The notes under the pieces are model-generated. The model had not been told where the DNA came from. It did not search any database and saw only the letters and a program-made list of their open reading frames with translations. From Micromonospora sp. WMMD1102 (GTDB taxonomy: Bacteria > Actinomycetota > Actinomycetes > Mycobacteriales > Micromonosporaceae), in contig NZ_JARUBN010000001.1 of assembly GCF_029626265.1 (NCBI RefSeq), forward strand, positions 1,240,001 to 1,304,000: a stretch of 64,000 bases of DNA. The letters run 5' to 3'. Below, one piece after another: positions 36,227 to 44,597 of this stretch. A program made the position numbers and the translations under genes. How positions within the stretch are numbered: position 1 is the stretch's first letter; every line of letters begins with the position of its first letter.

Positions 36227-36672
36227 CAGCCGATGATCCCACTACGGTCACAGCGGCGAAGCCGTGTGGCGTGGCATCGGCGTCGCTGGGTGGACGGCCC
36301 GGCTGAACAGATTAGCGGCCCGGCGGCGGGGTGGGGATGGTCGGTGCGGAGACTGTCGAGCTGGGTGCACAGGCGGGGCAGCTCGACAGTCTCCCCGGCG
36401 ACAATCCCCCCGCACCCGACCCGGCGTCAGATCACCGGCTCGGAACTGCCTGGAAGCACCGGGTCACCCGATCAACCTGCAAAGACAGCCAGGAGCGACT
36501 GACGATCTCAGTTGCCTCGGCGAGTAGCGCGTCGAGGTCCTCGTCTGTCGTCACCTCGTCGGTGGGCACCTTGTACGCGGCGACCTTGATCACGACACGT
36601 TACGGAAGAGACACCCGGCGTGGCGTTAGATTGATAGCATTCGTGCTTTCGGGGATCGGCGCATGGAGTGAC
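36227..36672. other. 446-base region with a gene remnant
   Basis: No intact gene is supported. The right half contains a minus-strand coding fragment related to the gene at 42775-43203 (separate entry). The remainder has no recognisable coding pattern. Confidence 0.6.
36492..36593 (-). pseudogene. C-terminal fragment homologous to the gene at 42775-43203
   Basis: On the minus strand this stretch encodes AAYKVPTDEVTTDEDLDALL followed by AEATEIVSRS. The gene at 42775-43203 ends with VTYKVLTDGKITDDELDALL followed by AEANAIASRS. The match is clear at both protein and DNA level. The rest of the gene is absent here and no stop follows the SRS end. It is a relic of a second copy in the same orientation, 6.2 kb away. 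Confidence 0.75.
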
Positions 36673-36969
36673 ATGAGCCAACTTGAGGTCAACCCGCCTG
36701 AGCTGCGGAATCTGGGGACCCGGGTCGGGCAGCAGGGTGACACGTTGACGCGCGCGGTGGCCGATTCGGGATCGCAGTTGGTCCCGGCCGGGGCGAAAGG
36801 CTCGCCGTGGGCGTTGCTGGCCCAGGCGGACCGGACCGCCACCGGATGGTCGGACTACCTGCGGGGCCTGGCCAAGCGGGTCAACGAGACGGGGCGGTCG
36901 CTGGTCGAGGCGGCCAGCCTTTACGCGGCCTCGGACGAGCGGGCCGCGGGTCGGCTCGGTCCTCGGTGA
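36673..36969 (+). CDS. WXG100/EspC-like type VII secretion target
   Basis: The 98-residue helical protein begins LEVNPPELRNLGTRVGQQ and ends with WSDYLRGLAKRVNETGRSLV and a YAASDERAAG tail. This matches the two-helix type VII secretion partner pattern. Its stop overlaps the GTG of the next gene (GTGA), so it is made together with the DUF1023 hydrolase and is probably its export partner. A GGAG element precedes the ATG. Confidence 0.72.
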   Translation: MSQLEVNPPELRNLGTRVGQQGDTLTRAVADSGSQLVPAGAKGSPWALLAQADRTATGWSDYLRGLAKRVNETGRSLVEAASLYAASDERAAGRLGPR

Positions 36970-38600
36970 GCGTCACCTGGCAGGCGCTGCTCGCCGTCGA
37001 CGTCGGGCCGGTCCGGCAGGCGGCGCCGGTCTGGGACAAGCTCGCCGCCACCCTCGAGGACCAGGCCGACGGGATGGCCGCCAACGCCAGGACGCTGCCG
37101 GAGGTGTGGCCGTCCGGGCCGGCGTCGGAGTCCGCGGCGAAGCACCTGGACGGGATGCGCGGCGAGCTGGACAACGCGTACGTGCCGATGTCGAGCATCG
37201 CGCAGGCGCTGGCCGAGTGGGCCGACGGCATCTCGGAGCTGAAGGGTCAGGCCCGGGCCCTGATCGACGACGCGGAACGGCTGAACATCACGATCGCCGC
37301 CGACGGCACGATCAGCATGAACGAGGGCTCCGCCAACGCGTCCACCGCGCAGAGCATGAACTCGGTCGTGCACGTCCGCGACGGCATCCTGCAACGCGCG
37401 GCGGAGCTGGACGGCCGGCTGGCCGGCGTCCTCGCGCAGAACACCGCGACAGCCGCGGGCACGCCGGCGGCGTTCGTCGACCCGAAGACCATCCCGGCCC
37501 GCGGCACCGACCCGGTCGACGTCAAGCGTTGGTGGGACTCACTCACACCGGAACAACAGCGTTATCTGATTATGAACAACTTCGAGCAGATCGGCTGGCT
37601 CGACGGGGTTCCGGCCGCCAGTCGCGACATCGCCAACCGGCTCGCGCTCGACCATGCGCAGGAGACCAGCCAGGCCAGCCTCGACCAGACGAAGGCCCGG
37701 CAGGACCAGATCCGCGGCATGATCGAGCAGGGGCGCATCTGGGAGCTGTATCCCGACGCCAGCGACCCGATGACCGCCGCCGAGACCGAGCTGATGCGTC
37801 TGGACGGTCAGCGGTCCGACCTGGAGGGCAAACTCAAGGGCCTGACCGCGATCGACAACCGGCTCGAGGACACCAACCTGCCCCGGGCGTACCTCCTGGG
37901 GGTCTCCACCGAGGGTGACGGCAGGGCGATCGTGTCGGTAGGCAATCCCGACCTCGCCGACAACGTCCTGACCTACGTGCCCGGCACCGGCAGCGACCTG
38001 TCCAAGGTCGGCGGCGACATCGAGCGGGCCAACCGGATGGCCAGCGACGCGAACGCCGCCGACCGCTCGGCGACGACCGCGGCGGTCTTCTGGCTCGGCT
38101 ACGACGCGCCGGACAGCATCCCGCAGGCCGGGCAGAGCGGGTTCGCCGAGGACGGTGGCAGAGACCTCGGCAGCTTCCAGACCGGGCTGCGCGCCACCCA
38201 CGAGGGCGACAGCCCGTCCCGCAACACCGTGCTCGGACACAGCTACGGCTCCACGGTGATCGGACACGGTGCGATGAGCAGCAGCATCAGCGCGGACGCG
38301 CTGGTCTTCGTGGGCTCGCCCGGAGTCGACGTCAACAACGCCGACGAGCTGACCGGCGTGCATCCCAGCCAGGTGTACGCCACCCGGGCCGAGCACGACA
38401 TGATCGCCCGCATCCCCGACTGGGACATCATCCACGGAAACGATCCGACCCGGGACGACTTCGGCGCCAACGTCTTCGCCAGCGACCCCGGCGACCCCGA
38501 GGACGAGGGCGCGACCCACTCGAAATACTGGGACCATGGGAACATTTCGCGCAGAAACATCGCGTACGTTGCCACCGGCCAGCCCGAGAAGCTGACGTGA
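36966..38600 (+). CDS. DUF1023 alpha/beta hydrolase, type VII cargo-like
   Basis: The ~544-residue protein has an N-terminal helical half (to about residue 310) resembling WXG-type secretion domains. It includes the charged helix QASLDQTKARQDQIRGMIEQ. The C-terminal hydrolase domain has the nucleophile Ser426 in GHSYGST, a later Asp and a C-terminal His around HSKYWDHGN. DUF1023 proteins are lipase/esterase-like and are often exported by type VII systems. The GTG start overlaps the previous stop. It overlaps the lipoprotein gene start by four bases, forming a three-gene operon. Confidence 0.82.
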   Translation: MSVTWQALLAVDVGPVRQAAPVWDKLAATLEDQADGMAANARTLPEVWPSGPASESAAKHLDGMRGELDNAYVPMSSIAQALAEWADGISELKGQARALIDDAERLNITIAADGTISMNEGSANASTAQSMNSVVHVRDGILQRAAELDGRLAGVLAQNTATAAGTPAAFVDPKTIPARGTDPVDVKRWWDSLTPEQQRYLIMNNFEQIGWLDGVPAASRDIANRLALDHAQETSQASLDQTKARQDQIRGMIEQGRIWELYPDASDPMTAAETELMRLDGQRSDLEGKLKGLTAIDNRLEDTNLPRAYLLGVSTEGDGRAIVSVGNPDLADNVLTYVPGTGSDLSKVGGDIERANRMASDANAADRSATTAAVFWLGYDAPDSIPQAGQSGFAEDGGRDLGSFQTGLRATHEGDSPSRNTVLGHSYGSTVIGHGAMSSSISADALVFVGSPGVDVNNADELTGVHPSQVYATRAEHDMIARIPDWDIIHGNDPTRDDFGANVFASDPGDPEDEGATHSKYWDHGNISRRNIAYVATGQPEKLT

Positions 38601-39115
38601 TCATGAGGCGAGCGACAGCGACCGTGCTGCTCACGGCGACGAGCATGGTTCTCGCCGCGTGCATGGGAGAGGGAAACGACGTGCAGCCCACCGAGACCCA
38701 GGCCACCGCCGTCGAACGGGTGGAGAAGCTCATCCAGGACGCGAAGGCGCAACTGCCCGCCGGCACCACCCTCGACGACGAGTACCGCAGCAACGAGGCC
38801 GCCTGCGACGATCCCACCGACAACGGCCCCGCCGGACGGATCTTCGTCGAGCACCGCTACTCGATCGTCTCGTCGGACAACCACGGCCGCTGGAAGAGTG
38901 ACCTGGTGATACCGCCACTGGTCGCGTACTGGCAGCAGCAGGGCTTCCGGGTCAGACACGACCTGCGGGACCAGCCAGACCCCCGGTACACAGTGGAGAA
39001 TTCGGACGGCTATCGCGCCACCATCGAAGGCTTCGACCGGGGCAGCTCCTACGACTTCTATCTCACCGTGGGCTCACCCTGCATCTGGCAGAACGGCACG
39101 CCGAACCCGCAGTAG
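38597..39115 (+). CDS. Small lipoprotein of the DUF1023 operon
   Basis: The 172-residue protein has a signal peptide with lipobox LAAC (residues ~18-21) and a mature part of about 150 residues with no known domain. It includes two Cys (EAACDD and SPCIWQ) that may pair. Position in the operon suggests an envelope partner or inhibitor of the secreted hydrolase. The GTG start overlaps the hydrolase stop (GTGA); ATG 38603 is an alternative. Confidence 0.75.
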   Translation: MIMRRATATVLLTATSMVLAACMGEGNDVQPTETQATAVERVEKLIQDAKAQLPAGTTLDDEYRSNEAACDDPTDNGPAGRIFVEHRYSIVSSDNHGRWKSDLVIPPLVAYWQQQGFRVRHDLRDQPDPRYTVENSDGYRATIEGFDRGSSYDFYLTVGSPCIWQNGTPNPQ

Positions 39116-39299
39116 GCCACCACCGGCTCCGGCGCGCTCGTCGAGGCGATCGGGCCACCCCCATCGGATGATCTGCCGCCTCCGCCACACCGTCCAGGTC
39201 GGAACATTACGCCGCAACGGGGGAGCCGAGACGGGCCATCGGGGAAGTGATCGCCGGTAATGTTCGGTGAGCCCGTCGTTAGGGGAGGCGATCCGGCGA

Positions 39300-40466
39300 G
39301 TGAGTGTGGCACCTTCGATCCAGCAGCTCGGCGACTACCGGCTCATCCGCCTCCTCGGGGCGGGTGGAATGGGTGATGTCTACTTTGGTGTCTCGCCGAC
39401 CGCGGACCGTGTCGCGGTGAAGGTGATCAAACAGCATCTGCTCGCCGATTCGACGATCCGGAAGCGGTTCGCGGCCGAGGTGGAGAGCCTGCGGGTCGTC
39501 TGGGGATCGCGGGTCGCCCGCCTCGAGGCCGCTGACCCGCTCGGCGACCCGGCCTGGCTGGCGGTCGAGTACGTGCCCGGTTCGACCTTGTCGCAGTACG
39601 TCGAGCAGCGCGAGCCGCTGCCGCTGCCGCTGGTGGCGATGATCGGAGCGATGCTCGCCGACGGGCTGGACCGGGTGCACCAGGCCGGTCTGCTGCACCG
39701 GGATCTGAAGCCGCACAACATCATTCTCGGTCGGGACGGGCCGGTGCTGATCGACTTCGGCTTGGCGGTGCTCACCGAACGGGGCGATTATCTGACCGAC
39801 CCGGGCGCGATCGTCGGTACTCCGCACTACATGTCGCCGGAGCGGATCAGGGGCGAACGGGACCAGGCAGTCGGTCCGGACATCTACGGACTCGCCGCGA
39901 CCCTGGTCTTCGCGCTCACCGGGCGCAACCTCTATTCCGCCGCCGGTGGGATGCACGGGTTGATTCTCCAGATCACCGACCCGGACGTGCTGCCGGATTT
40001 CTCCGGGGTCCCGGTCGAGGTGGTGCCGTTGCTCGGCGCGATGCTGGCGCACGATCCGTCCGCCCGGCCCAGCCTGTCAGTGGTACGCACCCGGTTGCTG
40101 GCGATCGCCACCTCCGGTGGGATACCCGTGATCGAGATGCGGCGCCGGGTGGGGGAGCTGACCTTCGACGGCAGCAACGAGATCATGGTGCCACCGGAGT
40201 TCACCGACCCGATCCAGGACCCGGAGGACAGCACCGCGGGCGGCGGCAGCGATGACGGTGATGTCGACGATCGCGTAGTGGTCGACGGCGACGCCGGCAG
40301 CCGTGCGGATGGCGGGGGCGGGCCGGAGACCCGGGTCGACCCGAACCCGCCCGGGCGACTACCGACGACGCTGGTGGACCCAGACCCGCCGGACCGGCAA
40401 CGGGCAGAGGTGGGCTGGCTGACCGACCAACTGCGCCGGCAGTACGCCCGACGCGGCACCCTGTGA
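39300..40466 (+). CDS. Soluble eukaryotic-type Ser/Thr protein kinase
   Basis: All kinase motifs are present: the glycine loop GAGGMGDVYFG, Lys41 in VAVKVIK, catalytic Asp135 in HRDLKPHN, DFG Asp152 and a MSPERI activation-segment end. After residue ~285 there is a low-complexity acidic/Gly/Pro tail with two similar VDPNPPGR / VDPDPPDR elements. There is no transmembrane helix, unlike PknB-type kinases. The GTG at 39300 is chosen because GGGGAGG at 39282-39288 is upstream; GTG 39267 and 39306 are in frame. It stands between the type VII operon and the helicase stub, so it may signal for either. Confidence 0.88.
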   Translation: MSVAPSIQQLGDYRLIRLLGAGGMGDVYFGVSPTADRVAVKVIKQHLLADSTIRKRFAAEVESLRVVWGSRVARLEAADPLGDPAWLAVEYVPGSTLSQYVEQREPLPLPLVAMIGAMLADGLDRVHQAGLLHRDLKPHNIILGRDGPVLIDFGLAVLTERGDYLTDPGAIVGTPHYMSPERIRGERDQAVGPDIYGLAATLVFALTGRNLYSAAGGMHGLILQITDPDVLPDFSGVPVEVVPLLGAMLAHDPSARPSLSVVRTRLLAIATSGGIPVIEMRRRVGELTFDGSNEIMVPPEFTDPIQDPEDSTAGGGSDDGDVDDRVVVDGDAGSRADGGGGPETRVDPNPPGRLPTTLVDPDPPDRQRAEVGWLTDQLRRQYARRGTL

Positions 40467-40541
40467 CCTGCCTGGCTCGACCGGAGTCGCTGCAATCCCT
40501 CGACAACCGAAGACCCCTCCCGCGAAGGACGCCCCCACCCC

Positions 40542-40982
40542 ATGACGCCTCCGCCCGCCTTTCCGGCAGCCGATTCCCAGTACGCGCCCGGCTCGCGCAT
40601 CCTGGTCCGGGACGAGGAATGGCTGGTCCGGACCGCCAGACCGGTCCGGGACGGCGTGATGATGGTGAAGGCCGTCGGGGTTTCCGAGTTCGTCCAGGAC
40701 GTCGAGGCGACGTTCTCCACCGAGCTGGAGACGGTCCAGGCGATGGTGCCGGAGGAGACCAGGCTGGTCCAGGACACCTCGGCACGGTTCCGGCGCAGCC
40801 GACTGTTCCTGGAGGCGGTGCTCCGGCGTACCCCGTTGGCGCAGTCGGAGCGCGGTCTGGCGCTGGCCGACCGGTTCCTGCTCGACCCGTTGACCTATCA
40901 GCAGCGGCCGGCGGAGCTGGCGTTGGCTGGGTTGCGGCCCCAGATCCTGTACTCAGCTCGAGATTCGCTGGAGGGAGCATGA
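40542..40982 (+). pseudogene. N-terminal stub of a SNF2/RapA-type helicase (DrmD-like)
   Basis: The 146-residue frame looks like the N-terminus of actinobacterial SNF2/RapA-type helicases such as DISARM DrmD. YAPGSRILVRDEEWLVR is followed by GVSEFV, then ETRLVQDTSARFRRSRLFLE and DPLTYQQRPAELAL. In full-length proteins the next segment is PRxLIADxVGLGKT, the Walker A region. Here it changes to PQILYSARDSLEGA and stops. The ATPase core of ~800 or more residues is therefore missing. The break coincides with the fall in GC content at about 40950. Assignment to DrmD rather than another SNF2 helicase is tentative. Confidence 0.65.
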
Positions 40983-41578
40983 ACGAGAATTCAGGCCTAC
41001 CCGAATTCTGGGAGGAGTTTTGTTCTCTAGGGCAGGAAGTTGACTACTTTGTGACCGCCCGGCTGTTTGACGGGACGCCTGCGGCGTGGCCTCTTGAACT
41101 CAACTACATCAAATGGCGGCATCTCGTTGCAAGCGAACTCGGCGTCGACCCGATGGCGGTCCAGCTAGTCGGAAGCGCCCGTCTGGGCTATTCGCTAAAC
41201 CCGAGGAAGAATTTCAGGAAGTTCCATGCAAGCTCGGACTTGGATATCGCGGTGATCTCACCGGAACTATTCGATCGAGCGTGGAGCGAGCTTCGAGAAA
41301 TAATTGATGACGAAATCTTCGCCAAGAATAAAACCTATCTCCGGAAGCTGGTGTTCGAAGAATGCATCGCCCTTGACGTAGTACTGCCTCGGCTGTCCTT
41401 CGGTGAGCGGTGGTCGCGGTCGAGAGACAGCTTCGTCCAAGACCTCGGGGAGACCTTTATAAACTGTGAAGTCAATTATCGACTATACCGCAATCACAAG
41501 TCGCTCAGAATCTATCAGGTGAAAAGTGTAGGAATCGCGCGAGATCGCGCGATTGAGGAGGGCGTGCATCGTGGCTGA
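40979..41578 (+). CDS. Polymerase-beta-type nucleotidyltransferase domain protein
   Basis: This 199-residue protein has the core nucleotidyltransferase signature. GS is at residues 65-66 in LVGSARLGYS, the SDLDIAV motif gives Asp87 and Asp89, and a third Asp133 lies in ALDVVLP. Such a triad transfers NMP to a protein, RNA or small molecule; MNT-type antitoxins and CD-NTases share the fold. No HEPN motif (Rx4-6H) is obvious. It overlaps the helicase stub stop (ATGA) and has GAGGGAG upstream. It also overlaps the DUF262 gene by 8 bases, so the two are coupled. Its codons are far richer in A and T than its neighbours, indicating transfer. The target is unknown. Confidence 0.72.
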   Translation: MNENSGLPEFWEEFCSLGQEVDYFVTARLFDGTPAAWPLELNYIKWRHLVASELGVDPMAVQLVGSARLGYSLNPRKNFRKFHASSDLDIAVISPELFDRAWSELREIIDDEIFAKNKTYLRKLVFEECIALDVVLPRLSFGERWSRSRDSFVQDLGETFINCEVNYRLYRNHKSLRIYQVKSVGIARDRAIEEGVHRG

Positions 41579-42683
41579 TCACGGGCTGAAGTTCGAGATT
41601 GAGTCAAAAACGGTAGCGGAGTTCCGGTCGCTGGACAAGTCCGGCGAGCTGATCCTCCGGCCTGAATACCAGCGTAAGGCCGTCTGGCCGGAACGTGCCA
41701 AGGTTTCTTTGATGGAGACCATCCTCCTCGGATATCCGATCCCGGAGATCTACCTCGCTTACGAAACGTCGCCCGAAGGGGAACAAACAGCTTCCGTCGT
41801 TGACGGCCAGCAGCGCCTCACCGCCTTGCTTGAGTTTATAAACAACAAATTTCCGCTGGATGGGCTAGAGGACGAAAAGCTGATCCAGAAGTTCGAGGGA
41901 AAGCTTTTCAAGGAACTTCCCGACGATGTGCGTCAAGAGTTCTTTCAATATCGCTTTCCGATTCGGCGCCTATCGAACCTTGCCGATCAGTTTGTGCGCG
42001 CAGTCTTCGCCCGAGTCAACAGGGTAAATATGGTGCTGACAGATCAAGAGCTCCGGAATGCCCTGTTGCCTGGCCCCTTCAACGAATTCCTCAAGGATTG
42101 TGTAGCCCACCCAATAAGTGTGGTTTCCGGAGTTTTCAGTGGTGAACGACGTAAACGAGGCGGTGACCTAGAGTTCTATGCTGAGGTCTTTGGCACCTGC
42201 ATCTTCGGGCTGTCCAACAAAAAGACCGAACTCGACGAACGCTATGATAAAATTTCCGAAGATTTCGAAGATTACCAGGATCGTTCAGTAGAGTTCCTTG
42301 CGTTACTGACGTTCCTTAGAAATACGCTCAAGTGGGGCGGCCGAACCAGATGGTCGAACATCGTCGATATGTTTACGCTGCTGCATGTTTCTTGGGAGCT
42401 ACGCGAGAAGCTCTGTAGTGCTGACTCGGTCCGGGCCGAGCAGATTCGGGAACTTCTGGATCTGTTTCAGCGCGCAGTTTCAGCCAGGAAGCGCAAGGGC
42501 GAGGACGAAGAGAGTGTCAGCCTCTCTGCATCGCTTTCGGGCACGCTCGAAATGGCGGTCGAGCAGGTTGATGAAGCTATCGAAGGGTATATGTCGGGTA
42601 TCCGCAACTCGTCCGACTTGGGGTCACGCCGAATTCGCTCCCGGCACCTGAGATCCATAGTTTCGAAGAAGCTCGAGAGCTGA
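41571..42683 (+). CDS. DUF262 (ParB/Srx-type) protein
   Basis: The 370-residue protein begins with the DUF262 core: PEYQRKAVWP at 31-40, the LLGYPIPEIYL segment and the catalytic-type DGQQR motif at 78-82. DUF262 domains bind or hydrolyse nucleotides or DNA and form the GmrS half of GmrSD type IV restriction enzymes, and are found in other defence genes. No DUF1524/HNH motif is visible in the C-terminal half, which is helical. GAGGAGG at 41556-41562 precedes the GTG at 41571. It is coupled to the nucleotidyltransferase and has similarly low GC. I infer a two-protein defence or toxin-antitoxin unit. Confidence 0.83.
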   Translation: MADHGLKFEIESKTVAEFRSLDKSGELILRPEYQRKAVWPERAKVSLMETILLGYPIPEIYLAYETSPEGEQTASVVDGQQRLTALLEFINNKFPLDGLEDEKLIQKFEGKLFKELPDDVRQEFFQYRFPIRRLSNLADQFVRAVFARVNRVNMVLTDQELRNALLPGPFNEFLKDCVAHPISVVSGVFSGERRKRGGDLEFYAEVFGTCIFGLSNKKTELDERYDKISEDFEDYQDRSVEFLALLTFLRNTLKWGGRTRWSNIVDMFTLLHVSWELREKLCSADSVRAEQIRELLDLFQRAVSARKRKGEDEESVSLSASLSGTLEMAVEQVDEAIEGYMSGIRNSSDLGSRRIRSRHLRSIVSKKLES

Positions 42684-42774
42684 CCGAACTGTTCCGTCTA
42701 AGCCTAGGGATGAAACTGCTGGAGCACTACCGTCACCGTTCGGTGTGAGCCAGTTCAAACTCCTGGGGGCGGAC

Positions 42775-43203
42775 CTAGGAACGACTCGCGATCGCATTTG
42801 CCTCGGCGAGCAGCGCGTCAAGTTCGTCGTCTGTGATCTTTCCGTCGGTCAGCACCTTGTAGGTGACCGCAGCCTGGATCTTTCCGATCGAACTCGGCTC
42901 GATGTTGTAGTCGGCGTCCGGGTCGATGTTGGCTCTGATGAGCGCCTCCGCGTCCTGAGCATCGATAGTGGGGGCATCGTCTGCCAGACCGGCCCGGAGG
43001 TCTGCGACGAACCTGATCACCTCTGCTGACGTTGCGTTCTCCCCGAAGCGTCGATCGACGGCAAGGAAGAAGAGCGCAGCCAGGAACCGAGGAAACCCGT
43101 CCCAACCCTCAGCGTCCAGTTGCGCTTCGATCCTCTCGTTGGCCTCGTTGTCACCCCTGACCAGGGTCCGGATGTAGGCTGCAAGCTCAGGTTTGGTCGT
43201 CAT
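42775..43203 (-). CDS. Uncharacterised acidic helical protein, last gene of a three-gene operon
   Basis: The 142-residue protein starts MTTKPELAAYIRTLVRG, contains FPRFLAALFFLAVDRRFGE and ends DDELDALLAEANAIASRS. I do not recognise a named family. The pattern is all-helical with acidic loops. The ATG at 43203 lies inside the end of the upstream gene, an overlap of 17 bases. A fragment of a second copy lies at 36492-36593. It is convergent with the DUF262 gene 91 bases away. Confidence 0.72.
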   Translation of the reverse strand: MTTKPELAAYIRTLVRGDNEANERIEAQLDAEGWDGFPRFLAALFFLAVDRRFGENATSAEVIRFVADLRAGLADDAPTIDAQDAEALIRANIDPDADYNIEPSSIGKIQAAVTYKVLTDGKITDDELDALLAEANAIASRS

Positions 43204-43836
43204 CTCTCGTTTTCTCTCGCTGCTTCCTGACGCTGTTCCAAACCGACTTGGCCGCGACGGCAACCGCGCCAGTGGCCATGATGGCTGCTGTCACGGGGTT
43301 GTCGATCTGTGGGCGTTCCTGCGACTGAGGCGGTTTCGGGGGAGCCGTGCCGGCAGATGTCGTCCCCGAGGGGCCGTGCTGCTGCCGAAAGTACTTCAGG
43401 ACCGCCTTCCCGCCATCCTCGACCTGCTTCAAAGTGGACTCGTGGTCCTCGGCCTTCTGCATCTGCTTGCGCCAGATGATGTCTGCTTTGCGTCCCCGTC
43501 GTCCAGCTTCGTCCAGGAGACGTTCATCCGAGGGCATCTCGGTGTCCTGCACCTCGTCGTCCGACGCTGAGCCAGGGGCAATTCGGTTCGAATATGCGGC
43601 GAAGCGTGCTCTGGCCTCCGTCAACAGGCGGGCTGTCCTGGCAGCCTTCTCGCTGGCCGTCCGGATGTCGGTGATCGCTTCATGCATCTGGGGATGGTCA
43701 CAGCCCGATGCTCGGAGTACCGCTGGCGAGCCTGTTTGGCGTCGGCTTCGGCGCGCATCGCGGTGACCGCCGTGGCGGCGAGTCGTTCCCGCACCGCTTG
43801 CAGTTCGGCCACGATGTCGGCGATGGAGCTGGTCAT
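43187..43836 (-). pseudogene. Coiled-coil protein gene with a probable frameshift
   Basis: From the ATG at 43836 about 42 residues read as a regular coiled coil (TSSIADIVAELQAVRERLAA). The coding character then moves to another frame, which carries on from about 43705 with GCDHPQMHEAITDIRTASEK and runs to 43187. The second part is a Lys/Glu-rich helix, a Pro-rich linker and a hydrophobic AAIMATGAVAVAAKSVW segment. One base appears to be missing near 43705-43712. The protein may be lost, or made by frameshifting. The gene overlaps both neighbours, so it is part of one operon. Confidence 0.6.
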
Positions 43837-44093
43837 CCGAGCGTCGCGAGGTAGGCATCGGCGTGCTCAACTGCCGCGTCGATGCGGCGTACAGTCAGGT
43901 CGACCTCTCGGCCGAAGTCCTCCAGAATCTTCAAGCCGGCCTGGGCGTCGTCATCCTGGCTGTCGTGCACGGTGAGACGGGCGAGCTGTTCTGCCTCAGC
44001 GGCCTCTGTGCCCACCGTGACCAGGATTTTCTTGGCTTCCTCTGCAGCCAGAGATCCCTGGCGGATCGTCCGCTTGACCTCGTCGATGTTCAC
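43833..44093 (-). CDS. Small helical protein, first gene of the coiled-coil operon
   Basis: The 86-residue all-helical protein begins NIDEVKRTIRQGSLAAEEAK and has ILEDFGREVDLTVRRIDAAV near the end. It has no known domain, but size and heptad spacing suggest it packs with the next coiled-coil product. The GTG at 44093 has AGGGGCG upstream. Its stop overlaps the next ATG (ATGA). Confidence 0.65.
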   Translation of the reverse strand: MNIDEVKRTIRQGSLAAEEAKKILVTVGTEAAEAEQLARLTVHDSQDDDAQAGLKILEDFGREVDLTVRRIDAAVEHADAYLATLG

Positions 44094-44396
44094 AGCATCG
44101 CCCCTGATCAGGCCAGCACGCTTGCACACGCACGGGCGGCGCTCGCGCTGCCCCGGACAAGGGCGATGGGCTGTGCGTGTATGCTTTCGGCTCCCTCGGC
44201 CCTGGGCATTCGGTGTCCTCCCCGGTCGCCAGACGACGGCGGTGCGCGCAGACACGCGGGAGGTGTCGGGTTACCGCCGCGTGGTCGATCGAACACTAAC
44301 CGAAGGGACCGGCGAGAGCAGCCCCGGAAACGGAGGTCTCATTGCCTGAAAGACGACGGACGCAGTCCCCTGGCCAGGATTCCGGGCCGCTGTTGG
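44094..44396. other. 303-base spacer between the coiled-coil operon and the DUF397 gene
   Basis: No gene is supported. The part nearest 44094 carries the ribosome-binding site of the operon. The operon promoter is expected here; a CATACA-like -10 hexamer lies on the minus strand around 44177 but has no clear -35 partner. Confidence 0.4.
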
Positions 44397-44597
44397 TCAG
44401 CGCTGGCCGGGCAGGAGGGTGGCGACGAAGCCGGACCAGGCTGGGCCGGTGAAGGCGAGGATCGGTCCGCCGAGGTCCTTCGAGTCGCGTACGGCCACAG
44501 CCCCGCCCGCGTACCGCACCTCGACGCAGGCGGCGTTGTTCGCACTGCGGGACGACTTGAACCAGTCCTGTTCAGGAGTGTGCTCGATGGGGGTCAC
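44397..44597 (-). CDS. DUF397 protein
   Basis: The 66-residue protein has the DUF397 pattern FKSSRSANNAACVEVRYAGG followed by VAVRDSKDLGGPILAF. Such proteins are encoded next to XRE/DUF5753 regulators in actinomycetes and modulate them, as seen for WhiJ-type regulators in development. The GTG start overlaps the regulator stop (GTGA), so the two are coupled. Confidence 0.93.
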   Translation of the reverse strand: MTPIEHTPEQDWFKSSRSANNAACVEVRYAGGAVAVRDSKDLGGPILAFTGPAWSGFVATLLPGQR

